A stretch of DNA of 64,000 nt from assembly GCF_036884845.1 (NCBI RefSeq), contig NZ_CP145732.1:4340001-4404000 (forward strand). The letters are read 5' to 3'. The notes below the pieces were generated by a model. The model was not told where the DNA came from. It saw only the letters and a list, made by a program, of their open reading frames with translations, and made no database searches. This DNA is from Pseudomonas sp. MAG733B. Lineage in GTDB: Bacteria > Pseudomonadota > Gammaproteobacteria > Pseudomonadales > Pseudomonadaceae. A program made the translations under genes and the position numbers. Within the stretch, counting starts at the first letter, position 1. The number at the start of each line of letters is the position of its first letter. Shown piece by piece: positions 54,417-63,257 of this stretch.

Positions 54417-55385
54417 ATGACAACGCAACTGAACCCAACCATCCAGAACGATGGAATACATCAGAAAAGCAACGGTCAGCACGACACCTCACTCGCCGCA
54501 GGGTCGGGGTTCGAGGAGTTAGTGCCTTCGCGCTATGCGGTGCGGGTCGGCGAAATCGACGTGCTGGTGATCAGCGATGGCGTGCTGCCGCTGCCGACCA
54601 CGACTATGTCCACCAACGCCGACCCAGCGGCCCGCGCAGCCTGGTTCAAGGACATGTTCCTGGGGCCGGACTCGTTCGATTGGGCACTGAACGTCCTGGT
54701 AATTCGTAGCGGCGACCAGACCATCCTCGTCGACGCTGGACTGGGCGGGCAGTTCCCCGGTTTTCCCCGCGCCGGGCAGTTTCCCAAGCGGCTGGAAGCC
54801 GCCGGTATCGACCTGGGGTCCGTGACTGACGTGGTGATTACCCACATGCACATGGACCATATCGGCGGGCTGCTCGTCGACGAAGTGAAGAACCGCCTGC
54901 GTCCGGATGTGCGAATCCACGTGGCGGCGACCGAGGTCGAGTTCTGGAAGTCGCCCGATTTTTCCCTCACCTCCATGCCGTCGCCGGTGCCGGACGTCCT
55001 GCGAGCAACCGCCAATGAATTCATGAAAGAATTCCACAGCAAGCTGCGCACCTTCGAAGATGAATACGAGGTGGCACCGGGCGTGGTCGCCAGGCTCACC
55101 GGCGGCCACACTCCGGGGCACTGCGTGGTCTACGTGACATCCGGTGGCGAACGGTTGACCTTCGCCGGCGACGCCCTGTTTCCGGTCGCCTTCGAACACC
55201 CCGACTGGCACAACGGCTTTGAACATGACCCCGAGGAATCGGTGCGCGTTCGGGTTCGCCTGATGCAAGAAGCGGCGGCAAGCGGTGAGCTGTTTGTCGC
55301 CACTCACCTGCCATTCCCCTCCGTTGGCCGCGTGGCCGTCGACGGTAAGGCGTTTCGCTGGGTCGCGGCCTTCTGGGATTACTGA
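54417..55385 (+). CDS. Metallo-beta-lactamase-fold hydrolase
   Basis: The 322-residue product has the MBL metal motif THMHMDHIGG, a second histidine in TGGHTPGHCVVY, an aspartate in FAGDALFP and a late THLPFPSVG. The order and length fit the lactonase/quorum-quenching and Zn-hydrolase branch. The substrate is not evident. The ATG follows GGAG, and no signal peptide is visible. It stands 92 bases after the HIT-like gene. Confidence 0.88.
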   Translation: MTTQLNPTIQNDGIHQKSNGQHDTSLAAGSGFEELVPSRYAVRVGEIDVLVISDGVLPLPTTTMSTNADPAARAAWFKDMFLGPDSFDWALNVLVIRSGDQTILVDAGLGGQFPGFPRAGQFPKRLEAAGIDLGSVTDVVITHMHMDHIGGLLVDEVKNRLRPDVRIHVAATEVEFWKSPDFSLTSMPSPVPDVLRATANEFMKEFHSKLRTFEDEYEVAPGVVARLTGGHTPGHCVVYVTSGGERLTFAGDALFPVAFEHPDWHNGFEHDPEESVRVRVRLMQEAAASGELFVATHLPFPSVGRVAVDGKAFRWVAAFWDY

Positions 55386-55500
55386 TCGCCGCCTGGACGG
55401 CGAACTCGCGTTTGATGATCGAAGCTGTAACAGGCCGTCTAGACTAAACAGCGCACACTCGAAAACACGCCTTCAGCACTCTGGATTCAGGGGAAACGCG

Positions 55501-55800
55501 ATGACGAGCTTGAACACGCATCAATGCTCGTCATGGCTCCTCCCTGCCCTGCTGGCTATCAACCTTGCACTGATCGCCGGGTGTGCAGGCAAAGCGGCCA
55601 CGCCTCGCTATGCGGCCTCGAACATAGGCTCGGCCTGCTACGCAAAAGCCCTGCCCACTGTCGGCGAAGGTAGCCTCGCCTGGGGCGACACCTTGAACAT
55701 GGCTCGCCAGAAATCCCTGAGCAATTGCGCACGCTATGCGGGGCGATCCGGCGGTACGCCAAGTACCTGCCAGGTAGTGCTGGCAGAATGTAAGCACTGA
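55501..55800 (+). CDS. Small lipoprotein of unknown function
   Basis: A 99-residue protein with a type II signal: a hydrophobic stretch (residues 12-27) and lipobox LIAGC, giving the lipidated Cys28. The mature part is about 72 residues with four more cysteines, possibly two disulfides, and a repetitive Ala/Ser-rich character. The ATG has AGGGG ahead. A longer frame from 55285 overlaps the preceding gene and lacks a ribosome binding site. I do not recognise a family. Confidence 0.75.
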   Translation: MTSLNTHQCSSWLLPALLAINLALIAGCAGKAATPRYAASNIGSACYAKALPTVGEGSLAWGDTLNMARQKSLSNCARYAGRSGGTPSTCQVVLAECKH

Positions 55801-55959
55801 TAAACGGTTTTTCGTTTGTGCGCCGCTTTTGCGTTTCTGTGCGACACATCCCGTTACAGGGGCTCCCGCATCACACCCTCATGGTGTTAGTTTGGAAATG
55901 TTTCTGATTAAACGATCAGATATTTCCCACAAACCACCTGCAAAGGAATGCCTCCAGAA

Positions 55960-57699
55960 ATGGAATTTTCACTCAAGCACCTGGCTGCGACCACTCTGAT
56001 GCTCGCCAGCCTCTCGTCGTTCACCACCGCTGCTCACGCCAACATCACGCCGCAACAGAGCGCGATCATCCTCAAGACCTTCAGTGATGCCTCGGTCACG
56101 GATTTCAGGCAATTCCTCGGGAGCCTGGCCAAGAGCGACATCGCCAAGACCGACGACCTCGGCGCGGCCATCAGCGCCTTCCTCGACAACAAGACGCTGA
56201 CTGCCGAGCAACAAAACGAAATCCATCGCCTGCTGGGCCTCTATACGCGCGTGAAGTACGGCAGCGCGGCCACCGAAACCTTGAAGGAGCTGGTGGCCAT
56301 CCCGACCATGCGCGTGGATGGCGTTGCCCAGCACGACAATCCCGAGTTCATCAAGATCGCCGAGAAGATCAAAGGCCTGGCCCAGGCGTTCAACCTGAAC
56401 TTCCGCAACGTCGACAACCGCGTCTATGAAATCTCCCTGGAAGGCACTGGCGATGAAGTCGTGGGCATTCACGCCCACGCCGACGTGGTGCCGGTGACGC
56501 CGGAGAACTGGGTGCTGAAGGATGGCACCCGCCTCGATCCGTTCAAGGTCACTTTGATCGGCGACCGCATGTATGGCCGTGGCACCGAAGATGACAAGAA
56601 CGGCATCGTGGTCGCGATGTACGCGATGAAAGTCATCAAGGAAGAGAAGCTGCCGCTGGCACGCAACTTCAAGCTGCTGATCGACACCACCGAAGAAACC
56701 ACGGGCGACGCCATCCCTTACTACTTCGAACGCAACCCGACGCCCAACTACAACCTGGCGCTGGATGGCGGCTATCCGGTGGTGATCGCCGAGAAAGGCT
56801 ACGGCACCGTCATGGCCAGCTTCGCCAAGCGCGCTGGCGAAGGCAAAGGCGCGGAAATCACCTCGATGACCGGTGGCCTGGCCACCAACCAGATTCCGTC
56901 GAAATCTGTCGCCACGCTGGTGACCGACAAGCCCGCCGAACTGACCGCTGCCCTACAAAAGGCCGGCGCGGAGTACGTCAAGCGCAATGGCGGTGACTTC
57001 GAGATCGCCGCCAAGGTCGACGGCAAGGACGTCAAACTGACCGTCACCGGCGTTTCCGCCCACTCCTCCGAACCCGAGTCCGGGGTCAACCCGGTGGCGC
57101 GGATGCTCGACTTCATCAATGGTCTGGACGGCAAGGTCGCGCTCAAGCACAACCAGATCACGGACGCCGCTCGCTACGCCGCCGACAACTGGGGCCTGGA
57201 CTACCTGGGCAACAAACTGGGCGTCGGTTTTTCCGATGAGTTCATGGGCCCGCTGACCACCTCCCTGACCTACGTCGGAGTGGATGACAAAGCCTTCAAA
57301 CTCGCGGTCAACCTGCGCGTGCCGAAGGGCAAGTCGCCGGAAACACTGAAAGCGGAAATCGCCGGAAAACTGGACGCCTGGAGCAAGAAGACCCAGATCG
57401 CACCGGCCTTCGATTACTCCATCGCCGAACCGATGTACCGCAACCCTGAAGGCGAATGGGTCAAGGCCCTGCTCGCCGTGGCCAGCGAAAACCTTGGCAT
57501 GGAACACAAATTCGGCACCTCCGCCGGCGCCACGTCGGTGCATGAATTGCCTAACGGCGTGCAATTTGGCCTGGCCATGCCCGACGTCAAATACACCGGC
57601 CACAACGACAACGAGTTCAAGACCACCGAGCAGTTCTTGCTGGACTTGCAGATCGTGACCGAAATGATGGGGCGAATTGGGCAGTTTCCGAAGCTTTGA
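55960..57699 (+). CDS. Exported M20-family dipeptidase (PepV-like)
   Basis: The 579-residue product has a signal peptide (about residues 1-27, ending AHA). Metal-site motifs of the M20 family follow: GIHAHADVVPVTPENW, GRGTEDDKNGIV and the catalytic DTTEETTGDAIPYYFE. The C-terminal SAGATSVHELPNGVQFG region closes the metal site. It is longer than typical PepV because of an N-terminal helical extension of about 90 residues. The start is uncertain. An ATG at 55948 directly abuts AAGGA, and the ATG at 55960 keeps a clean signal peptide. It probably digests peptides in the periplasm. Confidence 0.85.
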   Translation: MEFSLKHLAATTLMLASLSSFTTAAHANITPQQSAIILKTFSDASVTDFRQFLGSLAKSDIAKTDDLGAAISAFLDNKTLTAEQQNEIHRLLGLYTRVKYGSAATETLKELVAIPTMRVDGVAQHDNPEFIKIAEKIKGLAQAFNLNFRNVDNRVYEISLEGTGDEVVGIHAHADVVPVTPENWVLKDGTRLDPFKVTLIGDRMYGRGTEDDKNGIVVAMYAMKVIKEEKLPLARNFKLLIDTTEETTGDAIPYYFERNPTPNYNLALDGGYPVVIAEKGYGTVMASFAKRAGEGKGAEITSMTGGLATNQIPSKSVATLVTDKPAELTAALQKAGAEYVKRNGGDFEIAAKVDGKDVKLTVTGVSAHSSEPESGVNPVARMLDFINGLDGKVALKHNQITDAARYAADNWGLDYLGNKLGVGFSDEFMGPLTTSLTYVGVDDKAFKLAVNLRVPKGKSPETLKAEIAGKLDAWSKKTQIAPAFDYSIAEPMYRNPEGEWVKALLAVASENLGMEHKFGTSAGATSVHELPNGVQFGLAMPDVKYTGHNDNEFKTTEQFLLDLQIVTEMMGRIGQFPKL

Positions 57700-57707
57700 T
57701 CGATTGT

Positions 57708-57739
57708 TCGGACCCGCCGTTTTGGCGGGTCCGATTTTT
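57708..57739 (+). terminator. Strong terminator after the M20 dipeptidase gene
   Basis: TCGGACCCGCC (57708-57718) and GGCGGGTCCGA (57724-57734) form a perfect 11-bp stem with a five-base loop, followed by TTTTT. It sits between convergent genes. Confidence 0.9.
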
Positions 57740-57761
57740 CAATTACTCAGATACCGCTTAC

Positions 57762-58526
57762 TCATTTATCCGATGCAGGAGGTGCCGGAACGTCGAGACT
57801 CTGCGCCCTGTAGGTCTTGTAGATGCGCTGGACTTCCGGGTTATCCAGGCTTTCGTACGTAATATCTTCTTTGTCCAGGCCATCCAATCCTCTGATTCCA
57901 CTGATGGTGTCTGGCCACTCATCGCGACTGGAGATATCTACCCTGAACGGTTTCAGATAGTTATCAAGATGCGCTTCACCCGGCATTCGGATCTCGCTGC
58001 TGAGCGCACGCAAATAGTCGTCCTTGCTTGTCCTGGACCAATCGATAGCGAATCTGGCCCGATAGCAGAGTTCCATGAAGACTAAAAGTATTGCGCGTCC
58101 ATTGCCGTCCAGAAAGGGGTGAGCAAATGCCAACTGACCCATCACCTCCCCTGGGTGATCTCTGAAGCGCTTCTTGTTCACTGCCAGTTTGAGCGCATAG
58201 TCGACCGACATCTTGATTAAATCCGGGCGCTCGAAGGCTGTACTGTGGGGATCTTCGTATGAGCCTTTGAAAACCGCCAAGTGCGGTACGAGTTCATTCC
58301 GATCCTTCCCGGCCCAGTGATAAAAGTCGGAGAACAAGATCTGGTGAACCTGAAGTACAGCCTTGTAATCGATGCTTCTCTTCTTGGCCAAATAGGCAAG
58401 AGCATCTTCAATGCTCAATTCAAACGAAAGGTGTTCTGATTCTTTTACTTCAGTGGGATCTTTCAGCTGCAATGAATTCTGCAGGTATCCAGCCGTTTCG
58501 AAATCGCCGAACGGATCAAAAATCAT
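57762..58526 (-). CDS. Fic-domain protein (probable AMP-transferase)
   Basis: The 254-residue product has the Fic core with HPFLDGNGRAILLVF (residues 136-150), the complete HPFxxGNGR catalytic motif, and the flap region WAGKDRNELVPHLAVFKGSYEDPHST. Fic enzymes usually move AMP from ATP to a target protein, for example gyrase. I find no S/T-xxx-E-G/N inhibitory motif in the protein itself. The start overlaps a small upstream gene by four bases, so the pair resembles a toxin-antitoxin module. Confidence 0.87.
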   Translation of the reverse strand: MIFDPFGDFETAGYLQNSLQLKDPTEVKESEHLSFELSIEDALAYLAKKRSIDYKAVLQVHQILFSDFYHWAGKDRNELVPHLAVFKGSYEDPHSTAFERPDLIKMSVDYALKLAVNKKRFRDHPGEVMGQLAFAHPFLDGNGRAILLVFMELCYRARFAIDWSRTSKDDYLRALSSEIRMPGEAHLDNYLKPFRVDISSRDEWPDTISGIRGLDGLDKEDITYESLDNPEVQRIYKTYRAQSLDVPAPPASDK

Positions 58527-58783
58527 GCGCTACGTTTCTTGGCGCGTCTTTTTTCCTGAAGATAGCGCCCTTGCAGCGCCAGGATCTCAGACTTGCTCAG
58601 AACGCCTTTTCTCTTGAGATTGACGAGTAACCGTTCGACGCTATCCAGTTCCACAATATCGCCGGCCAGGCGGGTAATGGTCACAGCCATACGACTCATA
58701 CCGTCGGGCTCAGCGGAAATCTGGTGATCTTTTGCAAGTTTGCGGACTTGACTTGCTACGCTGGTAGCGGCTGCCTGGGTCAT
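58523..58783 (-). CDS. Small partner of the Fic protein, possible antitoxin
   Basis: An 86-residue protein from an ATG with GAGG eight bases ahead. It contains TRLAGDIVELDSVERLLVNLKRKGVLS and a Lys/Arg-rich end (LQEKRRAKKRSA). It overlaps the Fic gene by an ATGA, the arrangement of an antitoxin encoded first. The usual inhibitory motif of class I Fic antitoxins is not found, since no glutamate is followed by Gly or Asn. Either inhibition works differently or the protein has another role. I do not recognise its family. Confidence 0.65.
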   Translation of the reverse strand: MTQAAATSVASQVRKLAKDHQISAEPDGMSRMAVTITRLAGDIVELDSVERLLVNLKRKGVLSKSEILALQGRYLQEKRRAKKRSA

Positions 58784-58861
58784 CAAAAAGTCCTCTATGT
58801 ATGGTCAAACCTTAGCATTGCGCTTGCTTTTTGTCTTCGCTGACAGCTATGTCGGCGACTT

Positions 58862-58896
58862 GTGAAGGGGGGACTTTCGAGGTGTGCCCCCTTCAC
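58862..58896. other. 10-bp stem-loop after the DUF6124 gene
   Basis: GTGAAGGGGG (58862-58871) and CCCCCTTCAC (58887-58896) pair perfectly around a 15-base loop. No U-run follows on either side, so it is a terminator-like or RNA-stabilising structure 13 bases after the DUF6124 stop. Confidence 0.5.
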
Positions 58897-58908
58897 CACA
58901 ACATATCC

Positions 58909-59268
58909 CTACTCAGGCGGATCAATCTGATCCAGCACCCGGTTCGCGGTTATCTCCGCCAGCATCACACTGTTGGAAATACCCAGCAGCGCATTGCGTG
59001 ATTCACCATCCAGGTGATCCACCAACTGATGGACCATCACATCCACCGAGGCCAGGGTCTCGACCAAATAAACGGCCAGGGTTTCGAGCGTCACCTCAGG
59101 GTCGACGGTGAAGAGGGTGCTGACGGTGCGCGGTGTGGCTTTGATATCGGCGGTCGAGGGGAAGTGGAAGTCGAGGGCGCGTTCTGCGGCTTCGTTGAGT
59201 TTTTTTGAGTCGGGTTCGTATGGGGAGGCTGGATCGGTGTCCGGCGGGTTCGGTGTGACTTTGAACAT
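58909..59268 (-). CDS. DUF6124 (formerly DUF3077) protein
   Basis: A 119-residue protein beginning MFKVTPNPPDTDPASPYEPD, then KKLNEAAERALDFHF, the standard opening of a Pseudomonas family of unknown function that often occurs in several copies per genome. The body is helical and acidic, with no signal or membrane segment. AGGA precedes the ATG. The 320 bases upstream are strongly structured and are described separately. Confidence 0.82.
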   Translation of the reverse strand: MFKVTPNPPDTDPASPYEPDSKKLNEAAERALDFHFPSTADIKATPRTVSTLFTVDPEVTLETLAVYLVETLASVDVMVHQLVDHLDGESRNALLGISNSVMLAEITANRVLDQIDPPE

Positions 59269-59299
59269 GATTTTCTTTTCCTGTTTGCAGCCACTCCAT

Positions 59300-59500
59300 C
59301 GCTGCTAAACGAGGGGTGGCAGCTGTGCGCAGGTTAGCAGACCGGGGAAAAGAAGAAAGCCGGCGCGCCCGAGGGCGCCCTGCGCACAGCCACCATCAAA
59401 TACAGGCATGGGAATACCTGTCTGACGGACACTCGTACGGTCTTCTAATGCCACAGGCTGCTAAACCCGATCACTGGGAATCAGTGACGGGAATCAAGTT
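59300..59500 (-). ncRNA. Candidate structured RNA or leader upstream of the DUF6124 gene
   Basis: The region has several strong pairings. GGTGGC plus TGTGCGCAGG (59315-59320, 59324-59333) pair with CCTGCGCACAGCCACC (59379-59394). CCCG-A-TCACTG (59466-59476) pairs with CAGTGACGGG (59482-59491). TTAGCAG (59334-59340) can pair with CTGCTAA either at 59302-59308 or at 59458-59464, giving mutually exclusive helices. The gap 59269-59588 has no gene. The strand is inferred from the DUF6124 gene and could be wrong. Confidence 0.4.
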
Positions 59501-59588
59501 ACCAATGGCCCCAAAAGCGCACAAGCCGGCGGATTCTGGCGTACCCGTAGGCAACGGCGCAAGGTCTTGTAGCTTGCAGGAAGTATCC

Positions 59589-60059
59589 TTAAACGCTTTT
59601 AAACAGCCGCTCTCGGTTCTGATCCGGATCTTCAGTTATCAGGTAACCACCCTTCGACAACGCACTCTTCACGTACAGCAACGCCCGATGAAAAACCGGA
59701 TGACACTGAGCAAATGGCAAGTCATTGAGGGGAGCCCAGAAAAAGCTGAAGACATGGCCATGGTCGTCGAGCGTGTAGTGCGTCCACTGTTCAGGCAACG
59801 GTAAATGCGCTTCACAAAGTTGAAATGACCATACCTGGTCCAAGTGCCCTGCAATCCAATTGCCCATATCGCAGACAACCGTGGCGGCTTCGATTCCGGA
59901 CTCTTCTCTCAACTCACGTAACGCCGCCTGAGCGGGTGTTTCACCGGACTCGATCGTGCCTTTGACCAATTGAACCCCCGCCTGTGGATGGCGGAACAGC
60001 AGGATGCGCGAGACAGGCGTATTCGAAAGAATAATGGGACAGGCTTTGTTGGGTGACAT
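59589..60059 (-). CDS. Nudix hydrolase
   Basis: The 156-residue product has a complete Nudix box: G-TIES-G-E-T, then AALRELREESGIE (residues about 34-56), with the REL-REE-SG catalytic glutamates. Family members hydrolyse nucleoside diphosphates linked to another group. The C-terminal part (FFWAPLNDLPFAQCHPVFHRAL) suggests a small single-domain enzyme. GGAG lies five bases before the ATG. The substrate is unknown. It ends next to the structured region before DUF6124. Confidence 0.88.
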   Translation of the reverse strand: MSPNKACPIILSNTPVSRILLFRHPQAGVQLVKGTIESGETPAQAALRELREESGIEAATVVCDMGNWIAGHLDQVWSFQLCEAHLPLPEQWTHYTLDDHGHVFSFFWAPLNDLPFAQCHPVFHRALLYVKSALSKGGYLITEDPDQNRERLFKSV

Positions 60060-60200
60060 GCGATCTCCTTATCAACGCTGAAGTAAATGGTACCGCCCTG
60101 GCCCGCCTCCACGATGGGTCAGCTGCTGTCCTTGTGCAAAGGCAGACACCGGCCACGAGCGGAAAGCTGATCACTCGCGTCATCGGTAGAGCTAATAGGG

Positions 60201-60247
60201 TCAGATTGCACCCTGCGTACAACCTCGGGGCAATCTGATACGGTTTT
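60201..60247 (+). terminator. Orphan rho-independent terminator
   Basis: TCAGATTGC (60201-60209) pairs exactly with GCAATCTGA (60230-60238), extended by CCC/GGG inside, and is followed by TTTTTT at 60243-60248. It points plus-strand, but no plus-strand gene precedes it, since the Nudix gene is on the other strand. It may end a small RNA. The rest of the 621-base gap (60060-60680) shows only the decayed ORF below. Confidence 0.6.
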
Positions 60248-60287
60248 TTATTGTAAATCTGAGCCTTTTTTTGGCTTTGACCTTTTC

Positions 60288-60490
60288 TTATAAAGTGCGC
60301 CCGACCCACTCATAGAAAGTGATCGTCCACACGCTATCTCCGGCCCTGTGAATATCGATGACCTCGAGAGCAGGCGCCCAGTTTGAATAGCCGCTTCAAG
60401 TACTTTCAGCAAGACACTCCCCCGAGCCTCGATTTGATGTTTGCCAAGCACCGCAGTGTCCCGTTTGACTACGGCTCGACGGTTTCACGC
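60288..60490 (-). pseudogene. Possible frameshifted gene remnant
   Basis: On the minus strand one frame reads VVKRDTAVLGKHQIEARG and continues to VLLKVLEAAIQTG. A second frame then gives WAPALEVIDIHRAGDSV, WTITFYEWVGRTL and a stop at 60288. Both pieces look like protein, and they join if one base is lost or gained near 60380. No full-length frame exists. I do not recognise the family, and coincidence cannot be excluded. Confidence 0.3.
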
Positions 60491-60680
60491 CAGACCCTCT
60501 TAACCCCCGCGGCCTCATCCCTTCGCCCATATCGGCAAGAACAACATCGAGCCTTCCAACCGGGAACGATCTGCCCGTACGATCATTCTAAAAAGCTACT
60601 ACGCTCTGGTCACTGTTGAAAAATTCACCCCACTAGCAAAGTGACAGAGACCTAATCTCAGATTTATCACTTGGAGTGTT

Positions 60681-63257
60681 ATGTCGAAGCCTGACGCATT
60701 TATCACTGCCCACGAAGCCCCATTAAATTCAAGCGTTGCGCTCACCAGAGCCTCATTGTTCAAGTTCGCTGGGTTACTGGGCACCGTATTCATCCTCGCT
60801 ACGGGTATGCTGGTTTTTGTAGCGAAAAATCTCGATAGCACCGAAGAATCCAGAAGCGCTTTCTACGCCGAAAAAGCTGTTCAGACGCTTGAAAAAAATC
60901 TTCGATCCACCATCAAGGATTACTCCTTTTGGGGCGACGCATACAAACATCTGCACAAAACCGTGGATACGGACTGGGCGTTTACCCGACAGAACCTTGG
61001 CCCGACGCTTTATTCCGATTTTGGCCTCACTGGCCTATTCGTAATAAACGCAGCAGACCGGAGTGTCTACTCGGTCGTAAAAGGTGAGCTGACGACCGTT
61101 GAAGCTGCGGGCTGGTTGGGACAACCTTTAGCGCCGGTGCTCGACCAGGCTCGTCGAGGCGCAGACAGTGAGACGCCGGTAACTACTTTCATCAATGTTC
61201 GCGGCGTTCCTACTCTCGTTGCCGCTGCGGCTATAACCCCGGGAGCGGATCCCACTGTCCAATCTGAACATGGGCCATCATCGGTACTGCTTTTCGTGGA
61301 AACACTGGACAACGTCAAGCTGCAGGCAATCGGAAGTGATTACGGAATCGAAGGATTGCACGTCGCTACACCTGACGAGATCCACAAGGAGTCCATCCTG
61401 CTGCTAGGCGACAACGGATCGGCCGGTGGATTGCATTGGGAACCTGCAAAGCCCGGCGTCCGATTGTTGGGTTTTATACTTCCATTGATTGCCACAGCTG
61501 CTCTTCTGGTAGGCCTCATGATATGGGCCATTCTTCGACGTTCGACCGCTGCCGCCAAAGCACTTGATTGCAGCTACGTCCATTTGCAAACAAGCCAGGT
61601 AGCCCTCGCCGAGAGTGAAGCCCGTTTTCGAGATATCGCGGAAGCAAGCTCCGATTGGATCTGGGAAGTAAATCAGGAATGGCGCTTCACCTACCTCTCT
61701 GAAAGATTTGAAAGTGTTACAGGGCTATCTCGAGAGGCCTGGATCAGTGCAAAAATTGATGACCTGCTTTGCATGGAGTTCGGCGCCATATCTCAATGGC
61801 TCAGCATCCCGGGTCGCCGTCACAACATCAGCGTGCAATGTTCTTACGTCGATACGAAAGGCACTGCGCGAATTGCACGATTATCGGCACGGGGACTCGT
61901 CGACCACGGATTTCGGGGTACGGCGACCGACATAACGGATGAGGTGGAGGCGCGTCGGCGTATTGAATATCTTTCGCAGCATGACGCGCTGACAGGGCTC
62001 CCAAACAGGACAAGGTTACAGGAGTTTCTAGACGGCAAACTCAAAGCCGCGCCTACCCCCGAACATCCCCTCGTGATGCTTATTTTAGACCTTGATCGAT
62101 TTAAACCGGTAAACGACCTGCTCGGTCATGCAGCCGGTGATGAGGTGCTCAATGAAGTCTCCCGCCGGCTAGGTGAGTGTGTGCGCAGCGGAGATCTCGT
62201 GGCGCGGATTGGCGGCGATGAGTTCGTGTTAATTCTTAACGATGTGAGCTCAGCTGAGGAAGTAGAAACGGCATGCCGGCGCTTGATAGATTCGATTGAA
62301 AAACCAGTCACCGTCGAGGATCAAGAGGTCTTTGTCAGTGCCAGCATCGGTATTTCAATGGCACCTAACGATTCATCGCAAGCAACAGAACTCCTCCGAT
62401 ACGCGGACATCGCGTTGTATGAAGCAAAATCCGCTGGTCGAAATACCTGGCGATTTTATGCAAATGAAATGAACACTAAGATCATCGAACGCCGACAGCT
62501 CGAAAATGATCTTCGCTACGGAATAAAACACGGTGAGCTGCGTCTCCATTTCCAGCCCCGCTATCGCCTTGCTGACGGCCAGATGGTCGGCGCGGAAGCG
62601 CTTGTTCGCTGGCAGCATCCTAAACGAGGCCTTATACCCCCCGATCGGTTTATTCCTATCGCTGAAGAGACCGGACTAATCCTTGCGCTGAGTAACTGGG
62701 TGCTCACAACCGCTTGCGAACATGCGGCCCGCTGGTCAAAAAATCTGTTTGTTTCAGTCAATCTCTCTCCGACCGAGTTTCAACGCGGCAATCTGGTTGA
62801 ACGGATAGAGAAAGCAATCGCAACAACGGGACTTCAAGCGCAACGCTTGGAATTGGAGGTGACCGAGAGTGTCATGCTTGAAGACGCATTGGTTGCTCTA
62901 GAGGTGATGCGAGCTCTAAAGCGAGTAGGTGTACGTCTTTCAATGGACGACTTCGGTACTGGCTATTCTTCGCTCAGTTATCTGCGGTCGTTCCCGTTTG
63001 ACGGCCTCAAAATAGACCGCAGCTTTGTCAACCGTCTGGGGGAAAGCGAGGAGGACAGGTCTATCATTCAAGCCATCGTAGGGTTGGGCCGCGCTTTGTC
63101 TTTGACCGTAACGGCCGAAGGCATCGAAACCGGTCTGCATCTGGACTTGCTCAATGAGGCTTGCTGCGAAGAGGGTCAAGGATATTTCCTGAGCAAACCG
63201 TTAAGTAGTGAAGATTTTGAGTTTTTGCTGAATGCCGAACAGGAGTTGGGTAGCTAA
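60681..63257 (+). CDS. Membrane diguanylate cyclase/phosphodiesterase (CHASE4-like, PAS, GGDEF, EAL)
   Basis: The 858-residue product has a membrane helix at about 27-48, a periplasmic sensor (50-258, with YSFWGDAYKH near residue 81, typical of CHASE4) and a second helix at 262-286. A PAS domain follows (about 312-425), then GGDEF (430-590) with an intact GGDEF at 511-515 and an inhibitory RxxD at 502-505. The EAL domain starts at 610, with EAL at 639-641, VNLSP, LEVTESVM, DDFGTGYSSL and LKIDRSFV. All metal and catalytic residues I can check are present, so both c-di-GMP activities are possible. GGAG precedes the ATG. Confidence 0.92.
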   Translation: MSKPDAFITAHEAPLNSSVALTRASLFKFAGLLGTVFILATGMLVFVAKNLDSTEESRSAFYAEKAVQTLEKNLRSTIKDYSFWGDAYKHLHKTVDTDWAFTRQNLGPTLYSDFGLTGLFVINAADRSVYSVVKGELTTVEAAGWLGQPLAPVLDQARRGADSETPVTTFINVRGVPTLVAAAAITPGADPTVQSEHGPSSVLLFVETLDNVKLQAIGSDYGIEGLHVATPDEIHKESILLLGDNGSAGGLHWEPAKPGVRLLGFILPLIATAALLVGLMIWAILRRSTAAAKALDCSYVHLQTSQVALAESEARFRDIAEASSDWIWEVNQEWRFTYLSERFESVTGLSREAWISAKIDDLLCMEFGAISQWLSIPGRRHNISVQCSYVDTKGTARIARLSARGLVDHGFRGTATDITDEVEARRRIEYLSQHDALTGLPNRTRLQEFLDGKLKAAPTPEHPLVMLILDLDRFKPVNDLLGHAAGDEVLNEVSRRLGECVRSGDLVARIGGDEFVLILNDVSSAEEVETACRRLIDSIEKPVTVEDQEVFVSASIGISMAPNDSSQATELLRYADIALYEAKSAGRNTWRFYANEMNTKIIERRQLENDLRYGIKHGELRLHFQPRYRLADGQMVGAEALVRWQHPKRGLIPPDRFIPIAEETGLILALSNWVLTTACEHAARWSKNLFVSVNLSPTEFQRGNLVERIEKAIATTGLQAQRLELEVTESVMLEDALVALEVMRALKRVGVRLSMDDFGTGYSSLSYLRSFPFDGLKIDRSFVNRLGESEEDRSIIQAIVGLGRALSLTVTAEGIETGLHLDLLNEACCEEGQGYFLSKPLSSEDFEFLLNAEQELGS

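Noticed and set aside
58787..59588. Phage or CRISPR-like repeats around the Fic and DUF6124 genes
   Set aside because: The repeated CTGCTAA elements are too few and too short, with no regular spacing and no cas or phage genes. RNA structure explains them better.
60053..60238. 61-codon plus-strand frame starting opposite the Nudix start
   Set aside because: It starts at a GTG without ribosome binding site and ends inside the terminator stem. No family is recognisable, so a small RNA is more likely than a protein.
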